DNA from: Mycolicibacter kumamotonensis
GTDB lineage: Bacteria; Actinomycetota; Actinomycetes; Mycobacteriales; Mycobacteriaceae
DNA length: 64,000 bases
NCBI RefSeq assembly: GCF_002086285.1
Contig: NZ_MVHU01000009.1
Location: forward strand, 62,001-126,000
Direction: 5' to 3'
Positions 8,465 to 16,286 of the stretch are shown piece by piece (the first letter of the stretch is position 1; every line of letters begins with the position of its first letter). The notes beneath the pieces were generated by a model. That model had not been told where the DNA came from, made no database searches, and saw only the letters and a list, made by a program, of their open reading frames with translations. A program made the translations under genes and the position numbers.

Positions 8465-9172
8465 CTATTTTTGGAAAATTTGTGCCAGTTGCCGGGCCAG
8501 ATCGACGAGATCGCCGGCGATGACGTCGGGTTGGTGGATGCCATCGGCTCGGAGTGGCACGTTGCCGGGGCGCGCGATCAACGCGCCGCGGAATCCGGCC
8601 GCCTGCGCGCCGATGGTGTCCCACACGTGTGCGGCGACCATCATGCAAGCCTCTGGCCGCGCACCCATTTCTCGTGCCGTGTGTTGATACAGCTCCGTTG
8701 CGGGCTTGAAGACCCGCAGCTCGTCGACGCTGAACAGGTGCTCGAAATAGTCGCCCAGGCCCGCATTTTCCAGCGCCGTCGGACGATCGGCGTGGGTCGG
8801 CGAGTTGGTCAGCGCCGCCAACCGGTAGCCGTCGTCGCGCAGTCGTGACAGCCCTTCAGCGACGTCGGGATGTGCCGGTATGGCGGCCATCGCGTCGGTC
8901 AGGGCCGCCACGTCCTCGTCGGCCAGCTGCACACCGTGTATGTCGGCGAGCATCCGCACCACGGACCGCCCGAGGGTGAAGAAGTCCGTATAGCAGTCCG
9001 CCAAGGACACGGCCATCGAATACATGACAAGTTGGCCGAACCATTCCCGATGCATTCCGGGACGGCCGAAAAACCTTGCGAACAGGGGCTCTAAGGCTTC
9101 GATGTCCAGGAGCGTCTCGTTGACGTCGAATACCAGGACCGCGGGCCGATCGATGTCGGCCATGCCGGTCAC
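8465..9172 (-). CDS. HAD-superfamily type II haloacid dehalogenase-like hydrolase
   Basis: 235 residues from a GTG at 9172 (ATG at 9163 is the alternative). HAD motif I is VFDVNETLLD, with nucleophile Asp16 and Asn, not Asp, two residues later; this is the (S)-2-haloacid dehalogenase form, not the phosphatase DxD form. Motif II is ALTNSP, motif III the Lys in VFKPATELY, motif IV VWDTIGAQAAG. It overlaps the stop of the upstream alpha/beta-hydrolase by four bases (GTGA), indicating coupled translation. Substrate is unproven; a phosphonatase-like role is possible. Confidence 0.85.
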   Translation of the reverse strand: MTGMADIDRPAVLVFDVNETLLDIEALEPLFARFFGRPGMHREWFGQLVMYSMAVSLADCYTDFFTLGRSVVRMLADIHGVQLADEDVAALTDAMAAIPAHPDVAEGLSRLRDDGYRLAALTNSPTHADRPTALENAGLGDYFEHLFSVDELRVFKPATELYQHTAREMGARPEACMMVAAHVWDTIGAQAAGFRGALIARPGNVPLRADGIHQPDVIAGDLVDLARQLAQIFQK

Positions 9173-10041
9173 AGCCCGTCGATCCGGTGCAGGAAGTCCT
9201 TGACCAATCGCGCGACCTCATCGGCGGCGGTCTCCAGCAGGAAGTGGCCGCCGTCGAGCAGATGGATTTCGGCGTCGCGCGCGTCGCGGCTGAACGCCCG
9301 GGCTCCGTCTGGGCCGAAGATCGGGTCCCCGTGTCCCCAGACGGCCAGGACCGGGACTCCACTGGTGCGCAGGTAGTCGTGCAGCGCGGGATACATCGGC
9401 GGATTGGTGGCGTAGTCCCGAAACAGCGCGAGCTGAATCTCGTCGTTTCCCGGGCGCGACAGCAGGGAGCTGTCCAGCGTCCACGCGTCGGGGCTGACCA
9501 GGGACTCATCCGGTGCACCGGTGAGGTACTGCCATGCGACCGACTCCGGTTCCAGCGCCGTGCGGATGGCCGCCTCCGTCTCGGCCGTCTGGTCACGCTG
9601 GTAGTCCCAGACGGTCTTCCAGAACCCCTCGATGAAGCCCTCGTCATAGCCGTTGCCGTTCTGCGTGACGATCGCGCTGATGGAGTCGGGACGGCTGAGC
9701 GCCAGTCGCCAGCCGATCGGCGCGCCGTAGTCCTGAACGTAGATCGCGTAGCGGTTCAGCCCGAGCTGGTCCAATAGCCGCTGGGTGAGCTGCGCGAGAT
9801 TGTCGAAGGTGTAGTCGAATTCGGTCACCAGCGGCATGTCCGAGTAGCCGAACCCGAGATAGTCGGGGGCGATCACGTGGTAGTCGTCGCCGAGGTGGGT
9901 GATGAGGTCCCGGAACATGTGGGAGCTCGTGGGAAAACCGTGCAGCAGCACGATCGCCGGTGCATCGGCGCTGCCCGCCTCGCGGTAGAACAACCGGCGA
10001 CCGTCGACGGTGGCGTAGTGGTGTCGCACCGTGGAAACCAT
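9169..10041 (-). CDS. alpha/beta-hydrolase with Asp nucleophile (epoxide hydrolase/haloalkane dehalogenase-like)
   Basis: 290 residues from the ATG at 10041, which has AAGGAG upstream; an extra 13-residue extension is in frame but lacks support. The oxyanion region is LLHGFPTSSHMF, and the nucleophile elbow reads YVQDYGAPIG, giving Asp104 in place of Ser. Asp at this position is characteristic of haloalkane dehalogenases and epoxide hydrolases. The acid is the Asp in GHGDPIFG and the base the His in GGHFLLE. It is the first gene of a three-gene operon divergent from a CGNR regulator, the probable controller. Confidence 0.84.
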   Translation of the reverse strand: MVSTVRHHYATVDGRRLFYREAGSADAPAIVLLHGFPTSSHMFRDLITHLGDDYHVIAPDYLGFGYSDMPLVTEFDYTFDNLAQLTQRLLDQLGLNRYAIYVQDYGAPIGWRLALSRPDSISAIVTQNGNGYDEGFIEGFWKTVWDYQRDQTAETEAAIRTALEPESVAWQYLTGAPDESLVSPDAWTLDSSLLSRPGNDEIQLALFRDYATNPPMYPALHDYLRTSGVPVLAVWGHGDPIFGPDGARAFSRDARDAEIHLLDGGHFLLETAADEVARLVKDFLHRIDGL

Positions 10042-10121
10042 GGCTAACTCCTTAAATAGATTTTGATAGTTAGGAGTCAAGCACCTCTGGTGTAACCTGT
10101 CAATAGATTTTTGGAGGTTAT
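10042..10121. promoter_or_regulatory. divergent intergenic region with a 10-bp direct repeat
   Basis: This is the only control region between the hydrolase operon and the CGNR regulator. The decamer AATAGATTTT occurs at 10055-10064 and again at 10102-10111, each just upstream of one of the two ribosome-binding sites. The region is AT-rich compared with its surroundings. A repeated motif beside both starts suggests a shared operator for the divergent regulator; promoter hexamers could not be assigned with confidence. Confidence 0.45.
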
Positions 10122-10649
10122 ATGGATATCGTTGCGGCCGGACCCGGCGACGAAACGCTGCTCTTGGACTTGCTCAACTCCACCCCCGTCATCGACGGCG
10201 TGGCCCGCGACGAACTCGAGGACCCGGTCACAGCACAAGCCTGGTTGGATTCCCACAACGCCGGCCCGGCAAACGAACAGCAGCTACAGGAACTCATCGA
10301 CGTGCGGGATGCGCTGCAAGACGTGGTGCGCGGGGACCGGACGCCGCAGGCGTTGGCGCCGTTCCTCACCGGAGTCGGGCTGTCCCCCACTCTCAGCGAC
10401 GAGGGCCTCACCTGGACACTGACCACCCGCGGAACGTCGCCGGTCGCGGCGCGGGCGTTACTGGCCTGGGACGCGTTGCGGATCTCCAGTCCCAAACGAC
10501 TTCGCCCGTGCGCCAACGACGAATGCCGGCTGTTCCTGATCGATCGCAGCAAGCCCAACACCGCGCGGTGGTGCTCCATGGCCATCTGCGGCAACCGCAT
10601 GAAGGCGCGTCGGCACTACCAGCGGACCAAGACCACGACCGGCGATTGA
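10122..10649 (+). CDS. CGNR zinc-finger / ABATE-domain transcriptional regulator
   Basis: 175 residues preceded by GGAGG. The first 120 residues match the stress-induced ABATE ligand-binding region (LLDLLNSTPVIDG, LQELIDVRDALQDVV). The C-terminus carries the CGNR zinc finger: PCANDECRLFLIDRS, then WCSMAICGNRMKARRHY, with four cysteines and a basic helix. Proteins of this architecture act as small-molecule-responsive regulators. Divergent placement against the dehalogenase-type operon makes that operon its likely target; this is inference from position. Confidence 0.87.
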   Translation: MDIVAAGPGDETLLLDLLNSTPVIDGVARDELEDPVTAQAWLDSHNAGPANEQQLQELIDVRDALQDVVRGDRTPQALAPFLTGVGLSPTLSDEGLTWTLTTRGTSPVAARALLAWDALRISSPKRLRPCANDECRLFLIDRSKPNTARWCSMAICGNRMKARRHYQRTKTTTGD

Positions 10650-10687
10650 GCTTCGACGACGACCTGGCGCCCACCCCCGCCGCCATG

Positions 10688-10730
10688 CACTAGATTCTCA
10701 ACGCCTCTCCCTGCTGGTCACGCGCCCCCG
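10688..10730 (+). repeat. left copy of imperfect 43-bp direct repeat (tRNA-Arg leader copy)
   Basis: It matches 12019-12062 with one gap and a few substitutions; the central TTCTCAACGCCTCTCCCT is identical in both. The right-hand copy ends with the first seven bases of the tRNA-Arg gene, so this copy is a duplicated tRNA leader plus acceptor-stem start without the rest of the tRNA. The 1.3 kb between the copies contains only the MNT/HEPN toxin-antitoxin module, suggesting an integration or duplication boundary. Confidence 0.65.
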
Positions 10731-10928
10731 GGGACGTGTCGAAAACCTCAGCATCGCTGATCAGCATCGGTTGACTTCCTGGCCTCGGAACGCGAGGACA
10801 CCGATTCCGGAACGCGCGGTCAGCAACCATCCCGTCGGGTCGGCCGCGCGTTTGGCGGCGACTGACGCAAAGCATGATCCGTTCACGCACGCCGGGATAA
10901 GCCCTGATGGTGGCAAATGCCGAGACAC

Positions 10929-10950
10929 TTGATAGCGAATCCACTATCAT
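10929..10950 (+). promoter_or_regulatory. inverted-repeat operator and -10 box of the HTH-MNT gene
   Basis: TGATAG at 10930-10935 and CTATCA at 10944-10949 form a perfect 6-bp inverted repeat with an 8-bp spacer. TATCAT (10945-10950) resembles a -10 hexamer and overlaps the right arm; transcription would then begin close to the ATG at 10957. The encoded protein has an N-terminal HTH domain, so this is the likely autoregulatory site. Confidence 0.5.
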
Positions 10951-10956
10951 GGAGCA

Positions 10957-11490
10957 ATGGTGAAGGCCGGAGTTCCAACCTCGAGCGAGACCGCCGCGGC
11001 GCTCGTGCGTGAAGCCCGCCAGCGGCGGAACATGTCGCAGCGCGATCTGGCGCACGCCGCTGGCGTGCCGCAGTCGACCGTGGCGAATGTTGAGTCCAAT
11101 AGGCAGCAGCCTTCTGTTGCGATGCTTGAGCGCCTTCTCACCGCGGCAGGTTTTCGGCTCGAACCGCGGCTAGTCAACACGGTGCGACCCGGTCAGCTAC
11201 TGGAGCGGCACCGCGATGGGGTCGCACGCCTACTCGGACGCTACCCTGTCGCGCGCGCCTGGGTCTTCGGTTCCGTGGCGCGCGGTGATGATCTCCCCGG
11301 CTCCGACCTCGACCTATTGATCGAGCTGACGCCCAACGCTTCCTTCGCCGATTACGTCGGCCTTGAAGACGAACTCACCGAGCTCTTGGCATGCCCAGTC
11401 GACGTCGTCACCACCAGGGAGCTGGAGTCCAATGACCTGTTACGGCGCCGGGTAAACCTTCACCGACGCCGGCTGGACGTCGCGGCCTGA
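10957..11490 (+). CDS. MNT-type antitoxin: XRE HTH fused to minimal nucleotidyltransferase
   Basis: 177 residues. Residues 10-68 are a Cro/CI helix-turn-helix (REARQRRNMSQRDLAHAAGV, STVANVESNRQQPS). Residues 95-140 carry the polymerase-beta-type signature GSVARGDD...SDLDLL (GS-x-x-RG and D-x-D metal ligands). In MntA-HepT systems the nucleotidyltransferase neutralises its HEPN partner by adding AMP to a tyrosine beside the RNase motif. Here the antitoxin enzyme and DNA-binding regulator are one polypeptide. One base separates it from the HEPN gene. Confidence 0.88.
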   Translation: MVKAGVPTSSETAAALVREARQRRNMSQRDLAHAAGVPQSTVANVESNRQQPSVAMLERLLTAAGFRLEPRLVNTVRPGQLLERHRDGVARLLGRYPVARAWVFGSVARGDDLPGSDLDLLIELTPNASFADYVGLEDELTELLACPVDVVTTRELESNDLLRRRVNLHRRRLDVAA

Positions 11491-11491
11491 G

Positions 11492-11869
11492 ATGGACGAC
11501 CGTAACGCCGAACAGCTGCTCTACATCGACGCGACACTGGCCGAGATGATCCAGCTTGCGTCGCGTGGCCGTCAGGCATACGACTCCGATATCGCGGTCG
11601 CCCGCGCGTGCCAGTACAACATCATCCGGCTCGCGGCCGACCTCGAACGCCTCGGTGAAGAATGGATCGCAGCCCGTCCCGGCATCCCCTGGCGCTTGAT
11701 CAAAGGCATGCGCAACCGCATCGCCCACAACTACTGGACCGTCGATAACGACATCGTCTGGGCGGTCGTGGACCAGCATGCCCGAGACCTGAGCACGGTC
11801 CTCGCCGACGAGATCGAAGCCGCTCGCTCACAACTCAACGCACAAAACGACGAATCCGGGCCAGGCTGA
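11492..11869 (+). CDS. HepT-like HEPN ribonuclease toxin
   Basis: 125 residues, mostly helical, of the HepT/DUF86 family. The RNase motif R-x4-H-x-Y is visible as RNRIAHNYW near residues 74-82; its tyrosine is the residue modified by the partner nucleotidyltransferase in characterised systems. Upstream, YIDATLAEMIQLA and QYNIIRLAADLERLG are conserved family helices. It is encoded immediately behind the HTH-MNT gene and completes a two-gene toxin-antitoxin module. Confidence 0.9.
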   Translation: MDDRNAEQLLYIDATLAEMIQLASRGRQAYDSDIAVARACQYNIIRLAADLERLGEEWIAARPGIPWRLIKGMRNRIAHNYWTVDNDIVWAVVDQHARDLSTVLADEIEAARSQLNAQNDESGPG

Positions 11870-12018
11870 CCCACCGAGCATCGGCGATGAAGGCCGCGTC
11901 GACATGATCGACTGCGTAGTCGCCGACCCCTACGTGCGCTGCGACGGCGCCTTCCGCGACACGCACAGCGACCAACTCGGCGCGCCGCCACCACCGCGCA
12001 CATCGCGCCGCAACGATC

Positions 12019-12062
12019 CACTAGAGTTCTCAACGCCTCTCCCTACAGGTCCCGCGCCCCCG
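12019..12062 (+). repeat. right copy of 43-bp direct repeat, running into tRNA-Arg
   Basis: Partner of the copy at 10688-10730. It includes CACTAGA, the identical core TTCTCAACGCCTCTCCCT, and ends with the first seven acceptor-stem bases of the tRNA gene. It probably contains the tRNA promoter's downstream part (a TAGAGT hexamer lies near 12022). The 150 bases between the HEPN gene and this repeat have no recognisable gene. Confidence 0.65.
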
Positions 12063-12131
12063 TAGCTCAGGGGATAGAGCACGGCTCTCCTAAAGCCGGT
12101 GTCGGCAGTTCGAATCTGCCCGGGGGCACCA
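12056..12131 (+). tRNA. tRNA-Arg (anticodon CCT)
   Basis: A full cloverleaf can be drawn: acceptor GCCCCCG (12056-12062) with CGGGGGC (12121-12127), D-arm GCTC/GAGC, anticodon stem CGGCT/AGCCG with loop CTCCTAA (anticodon CCT at 12089-12091), T-arm GGCAG/CTGCC with loop TTCGAAT, and encoded ACCA at 12128-12131. It reads codon AGG, a rare arginine codon in high-GC mycobacteria. Confidence 0.97.
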
Positions 12132-12151
12132 CGCGTTGCATGACGCGGCCC

Positions 12152-14005
12152 CTACTTCCAGAAGGCGTTCATCGGTGTGGCGTACATGTCGTTGTCGGTG
12201 AGCGGGGCCAGCGTTCCGGGCGAGGTACGCAGGGCGTCTTCGATAGTGGCCATCAGGCTGTACTGGTTGTAGTAGTCGTCGGTGGTGAAGTTGCCGGACT
12301 GCATTCCGCCGAGCGTTATGGCGCCCTGGTTGGGGATGACGATCATCGGGACGTGATTGCCTTCGTTACCGAAGCCCAATGACAGGTTGTTGTTGTCCTC
12401 ATCGAACGTGATGATGATCGCGTCTTTCTCGTTCGGGTCGGTCCACGTCGCCGAATTCTCGATGGTGGACACCTGCTGCTGCACGAACTGATCGCCGGCC
12501 GCGACGTTGTACTGGTGGTCGGTGAACTGGGTGGCAATGAACTGGAGAACGCCGCTGAGCGTATCGACCGGGCCTTCCATGTTGTTGTCCTCATTGGCGG
12601 CGATCCAGGTGAATCCCGGGAATGTGCTCGGGTCAGCAAGGTCGTCAGACAATTGCGTCAGCGGCAGCAAATGCTCCTGCAGGTAGTCGGGAGTGTTGCC
12701 GTAGACATAGCCGAATTGGGCAAAGGGCAGCTCATCGGCGGAGTAGTCACCCGATGACACGAGGTCGCCCGCCGACGGCATGCTCTGCGCGTAGCCGGCC
12801 CACGAGATGCCCGCCTCATCCATTTCCTGCATCAGGCTCGGGGCGTCGATGGAATTCAGCGGGGAGTTGTAGTCGATGCCGAAGTCCGAGCCACCCAAGA
12901 CGCGGAAGTAGTTGGGATCGCTGGGATGGCTCAGCGCGTAGAAGTTGTCCGCATAGCCATAGGTGTTGATCAGGCTGTTGATGTACGGCGCGTTGGAGCT
13001 TCCGACGATGTCGTCGCTGCCCTTGTTCTCCATGTAGATCACGAACACGTGATCCAGTTGGCCGACATCGGATGTCGGCGGGGTCAGCGGCGCCGGGGCG
13101 AGGTTGGGATCGCCGACGGTGAACGACTCGTTGTCCGCGTAGGCGCCGTTGTAGTTGCCCAGGTACTGGTTTTCGTCGGTGAAAGTGGTGGTCACCGTCG
13201 CGGACACGGCGCCCTCCGGGACGGTCCCGGTGATCTCGCGTTCCTCAAAACCGGTGAAACCCCAGCGATCCCATACCGTGACGGGATCGAGCGAGCCGGT
13301 GCCCACCACGTTGCCGTTGGCATCGAGGAAGTTGACCTGCACTGTGGCGTACGACGGGTTCCACGTCTGGCCGCCGAGATCCGCGCTCAGCGCGTACGGC
13401 GTTCCGGCCGCGCCGGTGATGTCGACGGTCTGGCTGATGCTGGACGTGGCCACCGGCCCGCCGCCGGCGAAATTGTCGCCGCCGCCCGGAGGCGCGTCCT
13501 GCGGAAAGCCGAACAACCCCGACACCGTCGGTAGCGGAAAGCCCACCGGGGAGGGATAGCCGACCGGTGTGCCGTAGGCAATCACGGTCGGGGTGCCGGT
13601 CTCGGTCCAGCCCGGTATGGTCACCCCGCTGTAGCCCGACCCGGATGGATCGGCTGTTTCGAAGCCGGGGTTGACCAGCAGGTTCGGACTCATCGGCAGC
13701 GCGTCAAGGGCGACCGGGGCAACCGGATCGAGACTGTGCAGCCAGGTGATGAGCTCGGTGTCGAGCTGCGGACCCAACACGGCGCTGACCGAGTCCTGCT
13801 CCAGGAAACTGGTAATCGAACTGAGAACCTCGTCGATGATCACGTCGAACTCATCGGCATGGGCCTCGGGGCTGGCAGCCAGCTGGCCCAGCCCCAGGCC
13901 CACAAACGCGCTGACCGCTCCCGTTGCCCCCACAGCACGTCGTCGGCGGCGGGCCGTCGCTCGACGTGTGGTTGGCTCTTCCACCCTGAGACGTTGACGA
14001 GTCAT
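12152..14005 (-). CDS. exported phosphoesterase-family protein (phospholipase C/acid phosphatase-like)
   Basis: 617 residues. A long basic N-terminus (TARRRRRAVGATG) and hydrophobic core ending AHA near residue 50 indicate a signal peptide, possibly Tat-type. Residues about 105-300 resemble a DUF642-like beta-sandwich (LLVNPGFETADPSGSGY, IPGWTETG). The catalytic part (about 320-617) starts DHVFVIYMENKG, then HPSDPNYFRVLGG, and has IIITFDEDNNN and GNEGNHVPMIVI, the metal-binding pattern of the PF04185 phosphoesterase family. The enzyme would act outside the membrane on phosphate esters; substrate unknown. Confidence 0.8.
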   Translation of the reverse strand: MTRQRLRVEEPTTRRATARRRRRAVGATGAVSAFVGLGLGQLAASPEAHADEFDVIIDEVLSSITSFLEQDSVSAVLGPQLDTELITWLHSLDPVAPVALDALPMSPNLLVNPGFETADPSGSGYSGVTIPGWTETGTPTVIAYGTPVGYPSPVGFPLPTVSGLFGFPQDAPPGGGDNFAGGGPVATSSISQTVDITGAAGTPYALSADLGGQTWNPSYATVQVNFLDANGNVVGTGSLDPVTVWDRWGFTGFEEREITGTVPEGAVSATVTTTFTDENQYLGNYNGAYADNESFTVGDPNLAPAPLTPPTSDVGQLDHVFVIYMENKGSDDIVGSSNAPYINSLINTYGYADNFYALSHPSDPNYFRVLGGSDFGIDYNSPLNSIDAPSLMQEMDEAGISWAGYAQSMPSAGDLVSSGDYSADELPFAQFGYVYGNTPDYLQEHLLPLTQLSDDLADPSTFPGFTWIAANEDNNMEGPVDTLSGVLQFIATQFTDHQYNVAAGDQFVQQQVSTIENSATWTDPNEKDAIIITFDEDNNNLSLGFGNEGNHVPMIVIPNQGAITLGGMQSGNFTTDDYYNQYSLMATIEDALRTSPGTLAPLTDNDMYATPMNAFWK

Positions 14006-14116
14006 GGCCTAACCTTCCCCGAGGCAAAGGCAATAAAACGGCAAGTTACCAAGCGGAGACGCTGCCCGACGGCGGAAAAAACCCAATACACAGCACCCTG
14101 CCAGGTGGCCCGCCGA

Positions 14117-16114
14117 TCAGCCCCCGAACAGGTCGTTCAGGTCCCAACTCGGCGTATCGGCGATCAGGTCCGCCATGTTCGCCCACTGCTGGGCGGCCTG
14201 CTCACCCAGTTCGGTCGGCCAGGCGTCGTTGGCGGTCAAGATCACCGTCGCCAGGTCGTCACGGGCGTTGAGCAGACCGGCCAAGATGCTGGTGTTCGGA
14301 TCGAACAGCGCGCCGTTGATGGCGGGGATCAGCAGCTGGGGCATCACCACCGACAGCGCGGTCTGGGCCAGCGCCAGCGTGATCGGCAGGTTGATGTCGC
14401 TGGCCAGCAGCGGCAGGTTGTTCCACACTGCGGTCAAGCTTTCGGCGGGGTGCTCGAAGAAGCTGTTCATCACCGCATCCCAGTTCGGGCTGAGCGCGTC
14501 GGTGAATCGCAGGGCGATCGGGGTGAAGGGCTCGCTGCCGAAGACCGCGTCGTAGTTCTCGTTGCCCATCAGGCCGGCCAGCCCGTTCATCAGCAGGTGC
14601 TGGGTCACCCAGTCGGGCTGAGCGTGCATCCGGGACACGTCCAGGGCATAGCCGTAGGAGAACACCCGCTGGGCCATGTCGGCGGCGTATTCCTCGGGGC
14701 TGACGGTGGGGGTGTCCGGCGGCAGGTAGCCGGCCACATCGTCGAGCGGGACCACCTGTGCCGTGACGCCCTGGCCGATCGCGGCGTCGGGATCGGTAAC
14801 GTTCTCGAACCGAGCGAAGATCTCGCCGCGGGTGATGCCACCGGTGTCCAGCCAATTCGCCACGCCCGGATTCGTGCCGGCGACAACGTAATAGGTGTAG
14901 CCGTCGGCATCGTGGTAGGTGGTGGTGTGGTTGAGCGTGGTCTGCGCCATCACGTAGGGCAGCGCGCCGCCGTAGACGTTCATCAGCTCGATACCGCTAT
15001 AGGCCGAATCCACGTTGGGCACCTTGATGATCAGCGCCTCATCGGGTTGCAGGTCGAAATTTCCGCCGGTGACGACCGCACTGGCCAGGCCGGCCCCGTA
15101 ACTGGTCTCCGGGCCCAAGTCGTGCATGGTGTTGGCGGGGATGTTCATGCCCACCGACGCCCCGCCTTCGATGGCGCGCTGGTTGAACGGGCCGACGATC
15201 TGAGCGAAGGCGCTGAACAGCGTGGTGAGCATCGAGTCGATCGACGTGATGCCATCGGAGTTTCCCACCGCCGCCGCGACGGGGTCGGCCCCGTCGTCGC
15301 TGGGGAAGAACCCGCCCTCCGGGATGGCGAAGAACGGTGGGCAGTCCGAAACACATTGCAACGTGACGCTGCCCGGCCCCTTGGCCCAGTCGCCGAGCAT
15401 GTCGCGGATCAGCAGGGACGCAGACCCGCCGACGGTGGCGTCGGTGGAATCCATGAAGTTCAGGGCGCCGGGCGGGGCCTCCGGACCGATGTACACCGTG
15501 AAGGTGCCGTCGGGGTTGAGCACCAGGCCGTGGCCGAGTTCCAGGTCCTCGATGGCCTGCGCCGATCCGCCGGTGATGGCCTGGGTGCTGATCGAGAAGT
15601 GCTCGGTGCCCCCGCCGAGGGTTCCATGCAGCACATAGGTCGCTCCGGGCGCCAGACCGGCGGTCACGTGGTAGTAGATGTCGGGAGTGAAGTAGTCGAA
15701 ATACTGCCGGGGGTCGGCGGCATTTCCCGCGATCACCTCGGGTGATTGAAAAAAGACCCCGTTGAACAGTTCGGTGACTCGCGACAGGCCCGCGGTGAGC
15801 AATTGGTAGTTGGTGTTCTGCAGCATCGCCATCAGGTTGTCTTCGCTGCCGGGCACCGCATACGGCAGTGCCATGTCGTAGGCGACCGCCTGATTCATCG
15901 CCGCAATCAGCTCATCGACGGCCGGCTGGAAGGCAGAGGTCGACGCCAACGCCACCGCGGGCCCGACGGTCACCGGCGAGGTGGCCACCGCCAGCGTCAG
16001 CGCGCTGCCGAGTACTGCCGCGGCGGTGGCGACGCCCCCGCGCCGCGCCGAAGCGGAAACCCGGCTCGCGACAGCGGATGGACGCTGAACCCCGACGCTT
16101 CCACTAGCGGGCAC
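14117..16114 (-). CDS. large exported protein, weak DUF1214/DUF1254-like similarity
   Basis: 665 residues from a GTG at 16114 preceded by GGGAGGG. The signal peptide covers about residues 28-60 (VATAAAVLGSALTLAVATS). A block near residues 330-440 (KVPNVDSAYSGIELMNVYG, HTTTYHDADGYTYYVVAG, ARFENV) resembles the beta-sandwich of DUF1254/DUF1214 proteins; residues 95-300 are unassigned and include a CVSDCPPF cysteine pair. The final 150 residues are a helix-rich tail. The function is unknown. It is followed on the same strand by the phosphoesterase gene 111 bases downstream and is divergent from a lipoprotein with a DUF1214 domain. Confidence 0.7.
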   Translation of the reverse strand: MPASGSVGVQRPSAVASRVSASARRGGVATAAAVLGSALTLAVATSPVTVGPAVALASTSAFQPAVDELIAAMNQAVAYDMALPYAVPGSEDNLMAMLQNTNYQLLTAGLSRVTELFNGVFFQSPEVIAGNAADPRQYFDYFTPDIYYHVTAGLAPGATYVLHGTLGGGTEHFSISTQAITGGSAQAIEDLELGHGLVLNPDGTFTVYIGPEAPPGALNFMDSTDATVGGSASLLIRDMLGDWAKGPGSVTLQCVSDCPPFFAIPEGGFFPSDDGADPVAAAVGNSDGITSIDSMLTTLFSAFAQIVGPFNQRAIEGGASVGMNIPANTMHDLGPETSYGAGLASAVVTGGNFDLQPDEALIIKVPNVDSAYSGIELMNVYGGALPYVMAQTTLNHTTTYHDADGYTYYVVAGTNPGVANWLDTGGITRGEIFARFENVTDPDAAIGQGVTAQVVPLDDVAGYLPPDTPTVSPEEYAADMAQRVFSYGYALDVSRMHAQPDWVTQHLLMNGLAGLMGNENYDAVFGSEPFTPIALRFTDALSPNWDAVMNSFFEHPAESLTAVWNNLPLLASDINLPITLALAQTALSVVMPQLLIPAINGALFDPNTSILAGLLNARDDLATVILTANDAWPTELGEQAAQQWANMADLIADTPSWDLNDLFGG

Positions 16115-16286
16115 AGACCCTCCCCGATTTTGTTAACTTCTACTTGTTTTATTCACGGCGAATTCTCATGTCGAACCCTATGTCCGGGCCGGAGCCGATG
16201 CAACCGTTCCGCCCCCGGACACCGTCGGCCATGACCGCGAAACCTTTTGCCGACATGGGCCGGTGCCGACAGGTAGGTTGCGCTGC

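Larger units (their letters stand above)
10650..10956. other. intergenic stretch, 307 bases, carrying the left islet repeat
   Basis: No credible gene on either strand. It holds one copy (10688-10730) of the direct repeat found just upstream of the tRNA-Arg gene and, at its right end, the promoter and operator of the HTH-MNT gene. The remaining roughly 200 bases show no recognisable structure and may be decayed sequence. Confidence 0.55.

Noticed and set aside
11870..12018. Short open frame after the HEPN gene (from 11904)
   Set aside because: It ends within the tRNA gene, has no ribosome-binding site and no family features.
10122..12131. Prophage or integrative plasmid at the tRNA-Arg locus
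   Set aside because: No integrase, excisionase, replication or phage structural gene is present; only the toxin-antitoxin module lies between the repeats.
13736..15745. Long open frame antisense to the exported-protein genes
   Set aside because: It is Gln/Arg/Gly/His-rich without domain motifs, a shadow produced by GC-biased codons of the two genes on the minus strand.
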